Positions 34,612 through 42,835 of a DNA stretch of 64,000 nucleotides are shown here, piece by piece. The stretch's first letter is position 1. Each line of letters opens with the position of its first letter. Origin of the DNA: UBA1723 sp045641625. Lineage in GTDB: Bacteria; Bacteroidota; Bacteroidia; Bacteroidales; Paludibacteraceae. Under the pieces are notes generated by a model. It worked only from the letters and a program-made list of their open reading frames with translations, was not told the DNA's origin and made no database searches. The stretch is taken from NCBI GenBank assembly GCA_045641625.1, contig JAZUHH010000025.1, positions 1 to 64,000 of the forward strand, read 5' to 3'. A program made the position numbers and the translations under genes.

Positions 34612-36882
34612 ATGAAGAAATTTTTAACTCTTGCTGCTGCAGCAGGTCTTGCAGTTTCTGCTAACGCAGAGCTTCAGACTCTTAAGCTTGTTGGAAAGCA
34701 GCTTTCTACAGCTGATGGCAAGGCTATTCAGCTAAAAGGTTTCTCTACATTCTCTATCCACTTCAACGATGGAATTGCATGTTTGAAGAACAGCCACTTC
34801 AAGGCTATGAAGGAGTTCGGTGCTAACGTTGTTCGTTTCGCTGTTTATGTAGATGATCCTAACGATGGTGGTGCTTACATCTCTAACCCATCTAAGTTCG
34901 ATGAGGCTGTTAAGGGTTATGTTCAGCAGGCTATCGACAATGATATGTACGCAGTTATTGACTGGCATATCTTGAAGACAGATCAAAACGGTGGTGAAGC
35001 AGGTAATCCTAAGACATACCAGAAGCAGGCAGAGAGCTTCTTCTCTACTATGTCTTCTTTCGTAGCATCTAACCCTGCTCTTAAGGGTCGTGTAATTTAC
35101 GAGTTGTGTAACGAGCCTTCAATGGGTGTTAACTTTAGCACTATTAAGGAGTACGCACAGCCTGTAATGGACAAGATTCTTGCTAACGATCCAACTGGTC
35201 TTTGTATCATCGGTACAGAGGGATGGTGTCAGAAGATTCTTGAGGCTTCTAAGAATCCAGTAGATGCTAAGTATAGAGAGAATACTCTTTACTCTTTCCA
35301 CTACTATGCTTGTTCACACGAGTACCTAATCGGTGACTTCCAGAATGCAACTACAAACGTTCCTTGTATCGTTTCTGAGTGGTCAACTGTGAACTTTACA
35401 GGTGACGGTTCTCACTGTGAGTCTGCTTCTAATAAGTTGATGGCTGTTTGTGGTACATCAGACGAGAACGGTAGAGAGAAGGTAGCAGGTCAGAACAACG
35501 GTAAGCAGCTTATCAGCTGGTTCTTCTGGAACTGGGGTAAGAAGAACGAGGGTTCTACTGTATTCGCAGGTAGCTGTGATAACCCAGGAACTGCAACTAA
35601 GTCTGTTCCAGGTCAGTATATCTTGTCTATCCTTGGTGGTGGTTCTGTTAAGCCTATTCCAGAGGCTGAGGGTTATCCAGATCCAAACGTAATCCCTTCT
35701 ACTGCTACATCTTTCTTTGACTGGATGGCATACGATTACGGTGGTGAGGGTATCGCTTACCACGATGGTAACAGTGGTGCTTACGACAAGAACACTACGA
35801 CTGGTTACTATGTAGCATATACTTCAGGTAACGATGAGGCTGATGCTCTTTCTGAGGGTCGTAACTTCGAGACAGGTAAGACTTCTAAGTTGGGTATGAA
35901 CAAGAACTTTACTTATGGTAATGGTGTTCTTCCAACTGCTGCAGCTTCAGCTGACCAGGTTTGTGTTGGTGATATGAACTGGACTACAGGAGTTTGTGGA
36001 ACAATGGGTTACAAATCTTTGAACGCAGGTCTTGGTTACTCTAAGGATCTTAACTTCTTCCCTAACGACAAGTTGTCTGTAGCAGGAGCTGATCCTGTAA
36101 ATGTTGACAATGGTCGTGCTTATAGCGGTGTCGATGTTTCTAAGTGTTCTGGTAAGCTTGCTTCTGGTGCTCAGTCTATCGACGTTGAGCCAGATACTTA
36201 CAAGTATGGTAACATCTGTTCAGTTGAGCCAGGTGAGTGGATCCGCTTTACAGTTGATGTAAAGAAGGCTGGTTACTACAAGGTTCACTACCTAGCTTCA
36301 GGTCAGAATGCTATGGCTTCTATCGGTATTTCTTTGAATGACAAGGATTTCGGTGGTAACATCGTTCGTGATTTGGATGACAAGGAGAATATCGACGCTC
36401 TTTCAGCTCTTTGGACAGAGAAGGGTGACGGTCTTGCAGCTAATGACTACGAGACTTGGAGACTTCAGCAGCTTAACGATGCTGAGAACATGAACGACGA
36501 GGTTGGTGTTGTATTCCGCAAGGCAGGTGAGCAGTCAATCACTCTTACATTCAACGAGGAGAACGGTAACACAGGTCCTCTATACTTCGAGCTTGTTTCT
36601 GAGGATGTAACTCCAGAGATCAAGGCTCAGGAGGCTAGAGTTTACGCTGAGGATGTTATCGCAGTTTACCCTAACCCATCTTCAGGTGAGTTCACTGTAG
36701 CTCTTGGTACAGCTGAGGCTGCTCAGGTAAGCGTAGTTAACATGGCTGGTCAGGTTGTATTCTCTACTTCAGTTGAGGGTGTTGAGAACGTAACAATCTC
36801 TGAGAAGCTTGCTTCAGGTATCTACAATGTAGTAGTTGCTTCTGAGTTCGGCGTTAAGTCAACTAAGCTTCAGGTTAAGTAA
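34612..36882 (+). CDS. Secreted GH5-family endoglucanase-like enzyme with T9SS type A signal
   Basis: A 756-residue extracellular glycosidase. Signal peptide MKKFLTLAAAAGLAVSANA. The GH5 barrel occupies about residues 25-350: the acid/base E168 is in ELCNEPSMG, the nucleophile E256 in VSEWSTVNF, and HYYAC and WFFWNWG are conserved barrel strands. Residues ~375-670 carry a CBM6/malectin-like beta-sandwich region (GEWIRFTVDVKKAGYYKVHY). The C terminus from about 683 (VYPNPSSGEFTV to VKSTKLQVK) is a type A T9SS sorting domain. Cellulose or a related beta-glucan is the likely substrate, by family inference. Codon use is extremely biased (GGT, GCT, TCT, AAG, GAG) compared with neighbours, which suggests very high expression. 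Confidence 0.92.
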   Translation: MKKFLTLAAAAGLAVSANAELQTLKLVGKQLSTADGKAIQLKGFSTFSIHFNDGIACLKNSHFKAMKEFGANVVRFAVYVDDPNDGGAYISNPSKFDEAVKGYVQQAIDNDMYAVIDWHILKTDQNGGEAGNPKTYQKQAESFFSTMSSFVASNPALKGRVIYELCNEPSMGVNFSTIKEYAQPVMDKILANDPTGLCIIGTEGWCQKILEASKNPVDAKYRENTLYSFHYYACSHEYLIGDFQNATTNVPCIVSEWSTVNFTGDGSHCESASNKLMAVCGTSDENGREKVAGQNNGKQLISWFFWNWGKKNEGSTVFAGSCDNPGTATKSVPGQYILSILGGGSVKPIPEAEGYPDPNVIPSTATSFFDWMAYDYGGEGIAYHDGNSGAYDKNTTTGYYVAYTSGNDEADALSEGRNFETGKTSKLGMNKNFTYGNGVLPTAAASADQVCVGDMNWTTGVCGTMGYKSLNAGLGYSKDLNFFPNDKLSVAGADPVNVDNGRAYSGVDVSKCSGKLASGAQSIDVEPDTYKYGNICSVEPGEWIRFTVDVKKAGYYKVHYLASGQNAMASIGISLNDKDFGGNIVRDLDDKENIDALSALWTEKGDGLAANDYETWRLQQLNDAENMNDEVGVVFRKAGEQSITLTFNEENGNTGPLYFELVSEDVTPEIKAQEARVYAEDVIAVYPNPSSGEFTVALGTAEAAQVSVVNMAGQVVFSTSVEGVENVTISEKLASGIYNVVVASEFGVKSTKLQVK

Positions 36883-36904
36883 TTAAATTACGTAACTTAA
36901 TAAT

Positions 36905-36939
36905 AAAGAGTGGTGCTTTATGGCGCCACTCTTTTTTTT
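36905..36939 (+). terminator. Terminator after the GH5 gene
   Basis: AAAGAGTGG pairs with CCACTCTTT, extended by TGC/GCG at the loop side, followed by eight T. Confidence 0.88.
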
Positions 36940-36967
36940 GTCTTTTTTCTGCCTAATTCGATTATTT

Positions 36968-37041
36968 TGCGGCTAAATTGGCCTCGGACAGCAAAAAGTG
37001 CGGCTAAAATTTTTTTTACAGAAAAAAAAATCCCATATTTG
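36968..37041 (+). promoter_or_regulatory. Promoter region of the B-repeat protein with a repeated 10-mer
   Basis: TGCGGCTAAA occurs at 36968-36977 and again at 36999-37008, 31 bp apart (three helical turns). A CATATTTG -7-like box lies at 37034-37041. The leader would be about 75 nt. Confidence 0.35.
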
Positions 37042-37120
37042 CAGAGTCATTCGGCTGTTTTGTGTGGCCGGAACTTGATAACAGTCTGAGTTAGGGTCTT
37101 AAATTACACTTTATTTTAGT

Positions 37121-38026
37121 ATGAATTACAGTAAATCAATGCTTGTCAAAAGGTTAAGTTTTTTAATAGTTTGCTTGTTCGCTACAATATGCGCTGTATA
37201 TTCGTCTAATTACAAGGTGACTTATACTCTGTATGGCTCTGTAGTTTACGAGGAGACTTATCCGGCAGGTTCCGAGGTAAATGCCCCGAATATAGACGAC
37301 ATGGATTTGTTCCCGCCTGCTGACGGATACGAATATACATTCAAGAAGACTTTCCCGTTCATCATCAAGGGAAATACAAAGGTGGTGATAGAGGAAACCC
37401 TTATAGGCGCTGGTACTTATAATCTTATTCTAATTATTGGCGACAATGCCCCGATAAATTTGTCTTATGAAAGCGGTGCATTGATAAACTTGAATCTTCC
37501 TTCCTCTTATAATAGAGAGGGCTATGATTTGGTTTGGGATAAGGATGTTACAGTGATGCCTGCAGAGGATTTGACTCTTACAGCCAAGTACGTTCCGATA
37601 AACAGTTCAATAACTTACGTTTTGGATGGCGGAGTGAATTCGGCTGACAACAAGGAGTTCTATAACGTAGAAACTTGCCCTTACAAGCTTTCTGAACCAA
37701 CCAAAGATAAGTTCCTCTTCCTTGGCTGGTATTTGGGAGACGAGAAGGTTACAGAGATAGACTGCAAGCAGGGTGATGTCACTTTGGTGGCACACTGGGA
37801 GGCTGATCCGAACGCCGGCTTGAAGGATTCTCATGCAAATACTGATTTCCGTGTGGTCGGAAACGAGATCATATTCTCGGACACCGTGAAGTCGGCTGAG
37901 CTTTACAGCATGCTGGGCGTGAAGGTAGGCACAATGGTGAACGGTGCCATAAGCGTTGCCCATTCAGGCCTGTATGTGCTCAAAGTAAACGAAAGCACTG
38001 TAAAGGTGAAGCTTTCGTTGAAGTAA
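37121..38026 (+). CDS. Secreted protein with Listeria-Bacteroides (InlB B-type) repeats and T9SS tail
   Basis: A 301-residue protein. A signal peptide spans residues ~1-28 (LSFLIVCLFATICAVYSSN; an in-frame ATG at 37139 could also serve as start). Three B-repeat-like modules follow: NYKVTYTLYGSVVYEETYPA; the NREGYDLVWDKDVTVMPAED segment with LTLTAKY; and SITYVLDGGVNSADNKEFYN with LFLGWYLGDEK and VTLVAHWEA. These beta-grasp repeats are common in surface proteins of gut Bacteroidales and Firmicutes. The last ~70 residues (FSDTVKSAELYSMLGVKVGT to VKVKLSLK) resemble a type A T9SS sorting domain without a clear YPNP motif. Its function is not known. Confidence 0.8.
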   Translation: MNYSKSMLVKRLSFLIVCLFATICAVYSSNYKVTYTLYGSVVYEETYPAGSEVNAPNIDDMDLFPPADGYEYTFKKTFPFIIKGNTKVVIEETLIGAGTYNLILIIGDNAPINLSYESGALINLNLPSSYNREGYDLVWDKDVTVMPAEDLTLTAKYVPINSSITYVLDGGVNSADNKEFYNVETCPYKLSEPTKDKFLFLGWYLGDEKVTEIDCKQGDVTLVAHWEADPNAGLKDSHANTDFRVVGNEIIFSDTVKSAELYSMLGVKVGTMVNGAISVAHSGLYVLKVNESTVKVKLSLK

Positions 38027-38080
38027 TATAATTATGACAGTGAAAATAGATATTCTAATAAATTAATGTTTTGTATCGAG

Positions 38081-38118
38081 ATACTGTTCAACGTGAGTTG
38101 GGCAGTATTTATTTTTTT
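38081..38118 (+). terminator. Terminator after the B-repeat protein gene
   Basis: ATACTGTTCAAC (38081-38092) pairs with GTTGGGCAGTAT (38097-38108) using two G-U pairs around a GTGA tetraloop, followed by TTATTTTTTT. Confidence 0.82.
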
Positions 38119-38144
38119 CGTTTCTGCTCAAAAACACATAAATT

Positions 38145-38179
38145 TTTGATACGTTTTTTAAAAGACTTATATAACTTTG
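38145..38179 (+). promoter_or_regulatory. Promoter for pyrE
   Basis: TTTG at 38145-38148 and a perfect TAACTTTG at 38172-38179; the spacer is 23 nt, longer than consensus. Confidence 0.5.
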
Positions 38180-38227
38180 CACTCTATAATTTGATGATGG
38201 TATATAATACTAAATTTTTAGTTTCTT

Positions 38228-38866
38228 ATGGCAATTAAGAGCATTGAAAACTTGGTAGCAGAGGAGCTACTCAGAGTAAGAGCAATTAAGGTACAGCCTT
38301 CTAACCCATTCACTTGGGCAAGCGGTTGGAAGTCTCCAATATACTGCGACAATCGTAAGACTCTTTCTTATCCCGATGTCCGCACACTAATCAAGATTGA
38401 AATCGCCCGTATCATCCGCGAGACTTACGGAAATGTTGACGTTATCGCAGGTGTTGCAACAGGTGCTATCGCTCAGGGTGCTATGGTCGCAGAGGAGCTT
38501 GGTCTGCCTTTCGTTTACGTTCGTTCCTCACCAAAGGATCACGGTTTGGAGAACTTGATCGAGGGTGACTTGAAGCCAGGACAGAAGGTCGTTGTCGTAG
38601 AGGATTTGATCTCTACAGGTGGTAGCTCGTTGAAGGCAGTGGAGGCTATCCGCAAGGATGGTTGCGAGGTTGCCGGAATGGTTGCTATCTTTACATACGG
38701 CTTCCCTATCGCACAGGAGAAGTTCCGTGAGGCAGGAGTCGAGTTGACAACTCTTTCTAACTATGAGGCTGTCCTTTCTCACCTTGTTGAGACTAACTAT
38801 ATCTCTGAGGAGGAGCGCGCAACACTTCAGGAGTGGAGAAAAGATCCAGCAAACTGGAAAGCTTAA
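38228..38866 (+). CDS. pyrE: Orotate phosphoribosyltransferase
   Basis: A 212-residue cytosolic enzyme joining orotate to PRPP to form OMP in pyrimidine synthesis. The PRPP-binding motif VVVVEDLISTGGSSLKAVEA lies at residues ~119-138. Upstream are FTWASGWKSPIYCDNRKTLS (orotate-binding region), GVATGAIAQGAMVAEELGLP and FVYVRSSPKDHG. Length and motifs are those of the bacterial single-domain enzyme. An SRPBCC-fold gene follows, an arrangement recurrent in Bacteroidales. Confidence 0.95.
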   Translation: MAIKSIENLVAEELLRVRAIKVQPSNPFTWASGWKSPIYCDNRKTLSYPDVRTLIKIEIARIIRETYGNVDVIAGVATGAIAQGAMVAEELGLPFVYVRSSPKDHGLENLIEGDLKPGQKVVVVEDLISTGGSSLKAVEAIRKDGCEVAGMVAIFTYGFPIAQEKFREAGVELTTLSNYEAVLSHLVETNYISEEERATLQEWRKDPANWKA

Positions 38867-38907
38867 TATAGGGCCGACATATCACTAATGCAATGATTTT
38901 TGTTATT

Positions 38908-38940
38908 GACCTGACACTTGGAAAATAGTGTCAGGTCTTT
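38908..38940 (+). terminator. Hairpin between pyrE and the SRPBCC gene
   Basis: GACCTGACACT (38908-38918) pairs perfectly with AGTGTCAGGTC (38927-38937), then only three T before AATGG. It could terminate pyrE partly or set the relative level of the downstream gene. Confidence 0.65.
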
Positions 38941-38965
38941 AATGGTAAAAAGATTCATACAACTT

Positions 38966-39391
38966 ATGACTACATACGAGAGCAAAGTAAAGAGCGTAGC
39001 TGCAGATGACTCGCAGGTTTTCGCTGTATTGAGCAACATGACAAACCTGCAGAGATTCGAGAGCAGACTGCCAAAGGACAAGATTCAGGACTTCAAGACA
39101 ACACAGACAACTTGCAGTTTCAGTGTCACTCCGTTCGGCAATTTCGAGATTGCGATAGTTGAGGCTACTCCAAACAATACGGTAAAGTACGGAACAACAC
39201 AGTCTCCGATGCAGTTCAATGTCTGGGTTCAGCTGAAGCAGATAGAGCCGGGCAAGTGCGCTTTGAAAGTTACTATGAAGATAGACCTTAACTTCATGCT
39301 CAAGTCTATGGTAGGCAAGTATCTTGAGGAGTACATTGACAAGGCCGCTACTGTTCTTGCGTCTTTGCCTTACGCTCAGCTTTCGAAATAG
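38966..39391 (+). CDS. SRPBCC (START-like) family protein
   Basis: A 141-residue cytosolic protein with the expected start MTTYESKVKSVAADDSQVFA, then NLQRFESRLPKD, a hydrophobic-cavity strand set (FSVTPFGNFEIAIVEATPNN, PMQFNVWVQLKQ, ALKVTMKIDLNFMLKSMVG) and a long C-terminal helix (KYLEEYIDKAATVLASLPYA). SRPBCC proteins bind small hydrophobic ligands; no ligand is known for this Bacteroidales group. In-frame starts also exist at 38918 and 38942, but the first is inside the pyrE hairpin, and family members begin at the MTTYESK equivalent. Confidence 0.8.
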   Translation: MTTYESKVKSVAADDSQVFAVLSNMTNLQRFESRLPKDKIQDFKTTQTTCSFSVTPFGNFEIAIVEATPNNTVKYGTTQSPMQFNVWVQLKQIEPGKCALKVTMKIDLNFMLKSMVGKYLEEYIDKAATVLASLPYAQLSK

Positions 39392-39394
39392 CAT

Positions 39395-39416
39395 GGCGGT
39401 CTAATAGCCGCTTTTG
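39395..39416 (+). terminator. Weak hairpin after the SRPBCC gene
   Basis: GCGG (39396-39399) pairs with CCGC (39408-39411), with partial inner pairing, followed by TTTTG. Short stem, so a weak terminator at best. Confidence 0.4.
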
Positions 39417-39468
39417 CTCCCTAAATCCTATGGGAATTCATATAACCTTAATCTAATACAATTCGTTA

Positions 39469-41565
39469 ATGAGAAACCTTTATCTATTTTTTACTGCAAT
39501 CATTCTTTCGACCTCGGGCGCTCAAGCCCAGAAGTCTCTCTACATTCCTCAGGAATGGAGAAACAACGCAGATACTCTTCTGTATAGCGAGGTTGATAAC
39601 GACAACAAGTACACTTGGTCAAAGTCTCGTTCCAAGGAGACTGAGAACTACATTGTCTATTGGGACAACAAGTACGGCAGCACTTTGCCTACTTACGCCG
39701 AGTCTGCCTATAGCGTGGACATTGACGACCTTTTGTCCAAGTGTGAAGGCTTCTATGCCATGAATGTTGGAAAGCTTGCCTTTTGCGACGAGAAGAATTC
39801 CAACGTGTCAAAGTACAAGATGATGATTCTCCTTAACCACACAACTGACTGGGTGTGCTATGGAGGAGGTTACGACAATGTAATAGGTGCCTTGTGGCTT
39901 AGCCCTAGCACCAGCAAGCCTGTCGGCCATTCAGTCGGTCATGAGGTCGGACACTCGTTCCAATATCAGGTCTTTGCGGACTTGAAAGGCAATGCAGGTT
40001 TCCGCGCATCCATAGGAATCGGCTCCACATTTTGGGAGCAGACAGCCCAGTGGCAGTCTAACCAGTCGTATCCGGATTTGAAGTGGGATCAGAGCTGGAA
40101 CCTGTTCAAGAATACACATAACTATGCAATGACCCATGAGTGGCACAGGTACCAGTCCTATTGGTGGCACTACTACCTTGCTGAAAAGAACGGTATAGAC
40201 TATATCGGCAAGCTGTGGAGACACGATCCCGGCAGAGGTGTCGATCCAAACCAGTCCTTGATGAGCATGTCGGGAATGAGTTCTGACGACTTGTATGACG
40301 AGTATTTCCACTACGCCATGAAGTGCGCAACTATGGACTTTGACGTGACAAGAGACGAGGCTGCTCCTTATATCGGCTCAATGAAGTACGAGTATGTCTC
40401 TCTCGGAGGAACAAAGCATCAGGTGTCCTATGCAAGCTGTCCCCAGTCAACAGGTTTCAATGTCATTCCTTTGAATGTGGCTAAGGCCGGCACTGAGATA
40501 ACAACGGAGTTCACATCCCTTCCTAACGGTAGTGCCCTTGCAAGCGGAGACTCCAAGAAGTATTTTGACGGAGAAAAGTTTACTGATGTCTCTGCTAGCT
40601 CGTACAACACTCTTTCCAACTATTCCAAGAGGGGATTCCATCTCGGCTATGTAGCTTTGCTAAAGGGCGGAGAGCGCAAATATATGTTTGAAGATGAAGT
40701 CTATTGCAAAGGCGGAAGCGACAGTGAGGCAAAGAACTGTTCTGTCAGCTGTATAGTGCCGGAAAATGTGGAGCGTCTGTTCCTGGTAGTTTCTCCAGCT
40801 CCGGCAGAGTACATTCAGCACAAGTGGGATGACAATATATTGAACGATGACCAGTGGCCTTATACCGTAGAGTTTACAAATACCAATATCTATGGTGCCG
40901 CTGACATTTCAGAAAGCAGGTCTATAAGTGATGTCACACTTGAATATGATGTCTATTTCCCTGCATCTTCCAAGGATTATGTAGGCTTGAACTTCAAGCT
41001 TGACGGCCAGTCACTTTCTTCACTTGGAACAGCATTTCAGATGCAGGCGTCTTCTCTTGGCGGAGTAATGACGTCGTGGAACAGTGCAGGGCCTTCGGAC
41101 GGCAAGGCTATGTTCTATGCTGTGGATTCAAACAAGCAGATCAACAATTCCGCATCCACTGCAAACGGTTACGGACATTGGTTTGACAATAAGGGAAACT
41201 TGAGCGCCTATGCCAACGGATATTTCTTCAGCGAGTTTGATCCTAATTCCCTTTCTTTCTCTTTGGGACAGTATCCGGGAAAAATGAGCAATGGAGCCTC
41301 AACGTCAATATCTCAGGCAATCAAGTATCAGAAGAACGGAAAGACTGCTGTGGCGACATTCGTGTTCAATATCCATTTGTCTTCTGACAGATTGGGTTGT
41401 GAGCTGGTTGCCGACAAGGCTTCGGGCGCTGTGTCCCTTTCTGCTGATGAAGTTGTTCCTGTGGCTGTATATTCCGTCTCTGGTGTGCAAAGAAGAGAGT
41501 TGCAGAGAGGAATAAACATTATTCAGATGAGTGACGGATCAACAAGGAAAGTAATAAAGAAGTAA
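39469..41565 (+). CDS. Secreted zincin-like protein (DUF6055/DUF4859-type)
   Basis: A 698-residue exported protein. Signal peptide residues 1-20 (LFFTAIILSTSGAQAQ). Residues ~60-330 form a DUF6055-like module with an HExxH zinc-metallopeptidase motif, H158-E-V-G-H162 in SVGHEVGHSFQYQ, followed by FWEQTAQWQSNQ, whose Glu may be the third ligand. Residues ~445-640 resemble DUF4859 (WPYTVEFTNTNIYGA, LEYDVYFPASSKDYVGLNF). The last ~50 residues (VPVAVYSVSGVQRRELQRG to STRKVIKK) look like a T9SS type A tail. Protease or glycan-directed peptidase activity is plausible from the motif but unproven; the domain could also be catalytically different. Confidence 0.78.
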   Translation: MRNLYLFFTAIILSTSGAQAQKSLYIPQEWRNNADTLLYSEVDNDNKYTWSKSRSKETENYIVYWDNKYGSTLPTYAESAYSVDIDDLLSKCEGFYAMNVGKLAFCDEKNSNVSKYKMMILLNHTTDWVCYGGGYDNVIGALWLSPSTSKPVGHSVGHEVGHSFQYQVFADLKGNAGFRASIGIGSTFWEQTAQWQSNQSYPDLKWDQSWNLFKNTHNYAMTHEWHRYQSYWWHYYLAEKNGIDYIGKLWRHDPGRGVDPNQSLMSMSGMSSDDLYDEYFHYAMKCATMDFDVTRDEAAPYIGSMKYEYVSLGGTKHQVSYASCPQSTGFNVIPLNVAKAGTEITTEFTSLPNGSALASGDSKKYFDGEKFTDVSASSYNTLSNYSKRGFHLGYVALLKGGERKYMFEDEVYCKGGSDSEAKNCSVSCIVPENVERLFLVVSPAPAEYIQHKWDDNILNDDQWPYTVEFTNTNIYGAADISESRSISDVTLEYDVYFPASSKDYVGLNFKLDGQSLSSLGTAFQMQASSLGGVMTSWNSAGPSDGKAMFYAVDSNKQINNSASTANGYGHWFDNKGNLSAYANGYFFSEFDPNSLSFSLGQYPGKMSNGASTSISQAIKYQKNGKTAVATFVFNIHLSSDRLGCELVADKASGAVSLSADEVVPVAVYSVSGVQRRELQRGINIIQMSDGSTRKVIKK

Positions 41566-41580
41566 TAATATAATCTAATT

Positions 41581-42471
41581 ATGAATAAACTAACTAATAA
41601 GGTTTTCTTCGGAGAACACGGATTGACAAGCACAGCGGCAAACCACTTGGCTGAGTTGGCGCAGGAGATTGTCACAAGCAACAAGTCAAAGCTTGAGCAG
41701 ACATCTTTTGTTAACGCTTTTGTTGATATAGTCGGCTCTAACAGTGCGGCAAAGCAGGTTCAGGTTGGCTATTCGCAGGAGAAACTTGACGAGATACAGT
41801 CTGTGGTAGAGCAGATCTCCGAAATGAACTCTTTCTGTGCATGGATGCGAGAGGCTGTGAAGGCCAAAGAAGCTATGGACGAGAAGGTGGCAGAGATGCA
41901 ACTATGGCAGTGGTGCCAGGACAACGGTATAGAGCAGGAGTGTCTGCCAATGTCTCCAGATCCTGTGAAGATGGAGGAGATTGTTGACGAACTTAATGTC
42001 AAGGAGCGCTGTGAATACTTCGCTCTTGAGGCAAAGGCGGCAACTATAGGCCAGTACATCCACCCGGAGGAACCGTTTTCCGAGGCTCGCAAGCGTCTGC
42101 ATGATATTCTTGCCAATCCGGTTTCTACTGCCGGAGAGGGTGCCTCCCTTTTGATCTATAACTACGAGCCTTCAGTTTCGGAAGCTAAGGTCGAGGAACT
42201 GTATCTTGCCTTGCAGAAGGAGCACAGACAGAATGAGCAGAAACTAAATCAAATCAAGGCGTCCTTGAAACTAAGGCTTACAGCCAAGTCTATCGAGCAG
42301 CAAAAGGAGTTCGCTGAAAAGACAAACGAGGCAAATGCAAAGATTGCCCGTCAGCAGAGCGACTTCGAGAGCTGGAGAGTGAAGGAGAGAGAGCGAATCT
42401 CCAAGCTCAAGATTGTAGTGCCTCAGGACTTGCAGAAGACTTATGATTACTTGTCTGCTTTGGACAAGTAG
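41581..42471 (+). CDS. Uncharacterised coiled-coil protein
   Basis: A 296-residue soluble protein without a signal peptide, starting 15 nt after the zincin-like gene. The N-terminal 100 residues are helical (LAELAQEIVTSNKSKLEQTS, AWMREAVKAKEAMDEKVAEM). Residues ~205-275 form a charged coiled coil (ALQKEHRQNEQKLNQIKAS, EQQKEFAEKTNEANAKIARQ). No catalytic motif or known domain is recognised. The tight spacing suggests co-transcription with the upstream secreted protein, but lack of a signal peptide indicates a cytoplasmic location, so a functional link is uncertain. Confidence 0.72.
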   Translation: MNKLTNKVFFGEHGLTSTAANHLAELAQEIVTSNKSKLEQTSFVNAFVDIVGSNSAAKQVQVGYSQEKLDEIQSVVEQISEMNSFCAWMREAVKAKEAMDEKVAEMQLWQWCQDNGIEQECLPMSPDPVKMEEIVDELNVKERCEYFALEAKAATIGQYIHPEEPFSEARKRLHDILANPVSTAGEGASLLIYNYEPSVSEAKVEELYLALQKEHRQNEQKLNQIKASLKLRLTAKSIEQQKEFAEKTNEANAKIARQQSDFESWRVKERERISKLKIVVPQDLQKTYDYLSALDK

Positions 42472-42705
42472 TGTTGGAATATCGCTGGTGCCTGGTACCT
42501 GAAGCCGTAAAGGATCTTCTATGCCCGGTTTTGTGGCGACATGGTGGAGAACTTCATAATTTTTAATTGGGGGCTTCTGCCCCTTGAAAAGGATCATTGG
42601 AAACTAATAATTGGCGACAGCGCTCGTGCTGTCGGCCTTTGCCTTGGTCTTTATCTTTGCCTTTGCCTACATCTCCATCTGTTAGCTGACAGCGTTTGTG
42701 CTTTA
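42472..42705. other. Gene-free stretch with hairpins and a CTTTGCC-rich tract
   Basis: GGGGC-TTCT-GCCCC lies near 42570 and CGACAGC-GCTCGT-GCTGTCG at 42615-42634. From 42637 to 42668 the sequence is built of imperfect CTTTGC units. An apparent 70-codon ORF (42541-42753) crosses these elements and is low-complexity (Leu/Cys/His repeats), so it is not called. Confidence 0.4.
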
Positions 42706-42740
42706 AGTAGTCGTGTGGCAACATACGACTACTATTTTGT
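42706..42740 (+). repeat. Shared FISUMP-linked hairpin, copy 2
   Basis: AGTAGTCGTGTG (42706-42717), GCAA loop, CATACGACTACT (42722-42733). Same core as the hairpins at 643 and 44919. It lies upstream of the FISUMP cassette 42836-44896, not immediately after a gene. Confidence 0.75.
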
Positions 42741-42771
42741 TGTCTATAATTAAAATAAAGGAGATGAAATG

Positions 42772-42801
42772 TTGCACGTTAGCGATTTTTTTAGAACTTT
42801 G
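42772..42801 (+). promoter_or_regulatory. Promoter of the FISUMP cassette
   Basis: TTG (42772-42774), 19-nt spacer, GAACTTTG (42794-42801), one mismatch from TAnnTTTG. The leader to the ATG at 42836 is about 30 nt. Confidence 0.5.
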
Positions 42802-42835
42802 TGCTAGAATTCGACAATAACAAATTAAAATAATA

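Noticed and set aside
42541..42753. 70-codon plus-strand ORF
   Set aside because: Low-complexity product generated by CTTTGC repeats and by the boundary hairpin.
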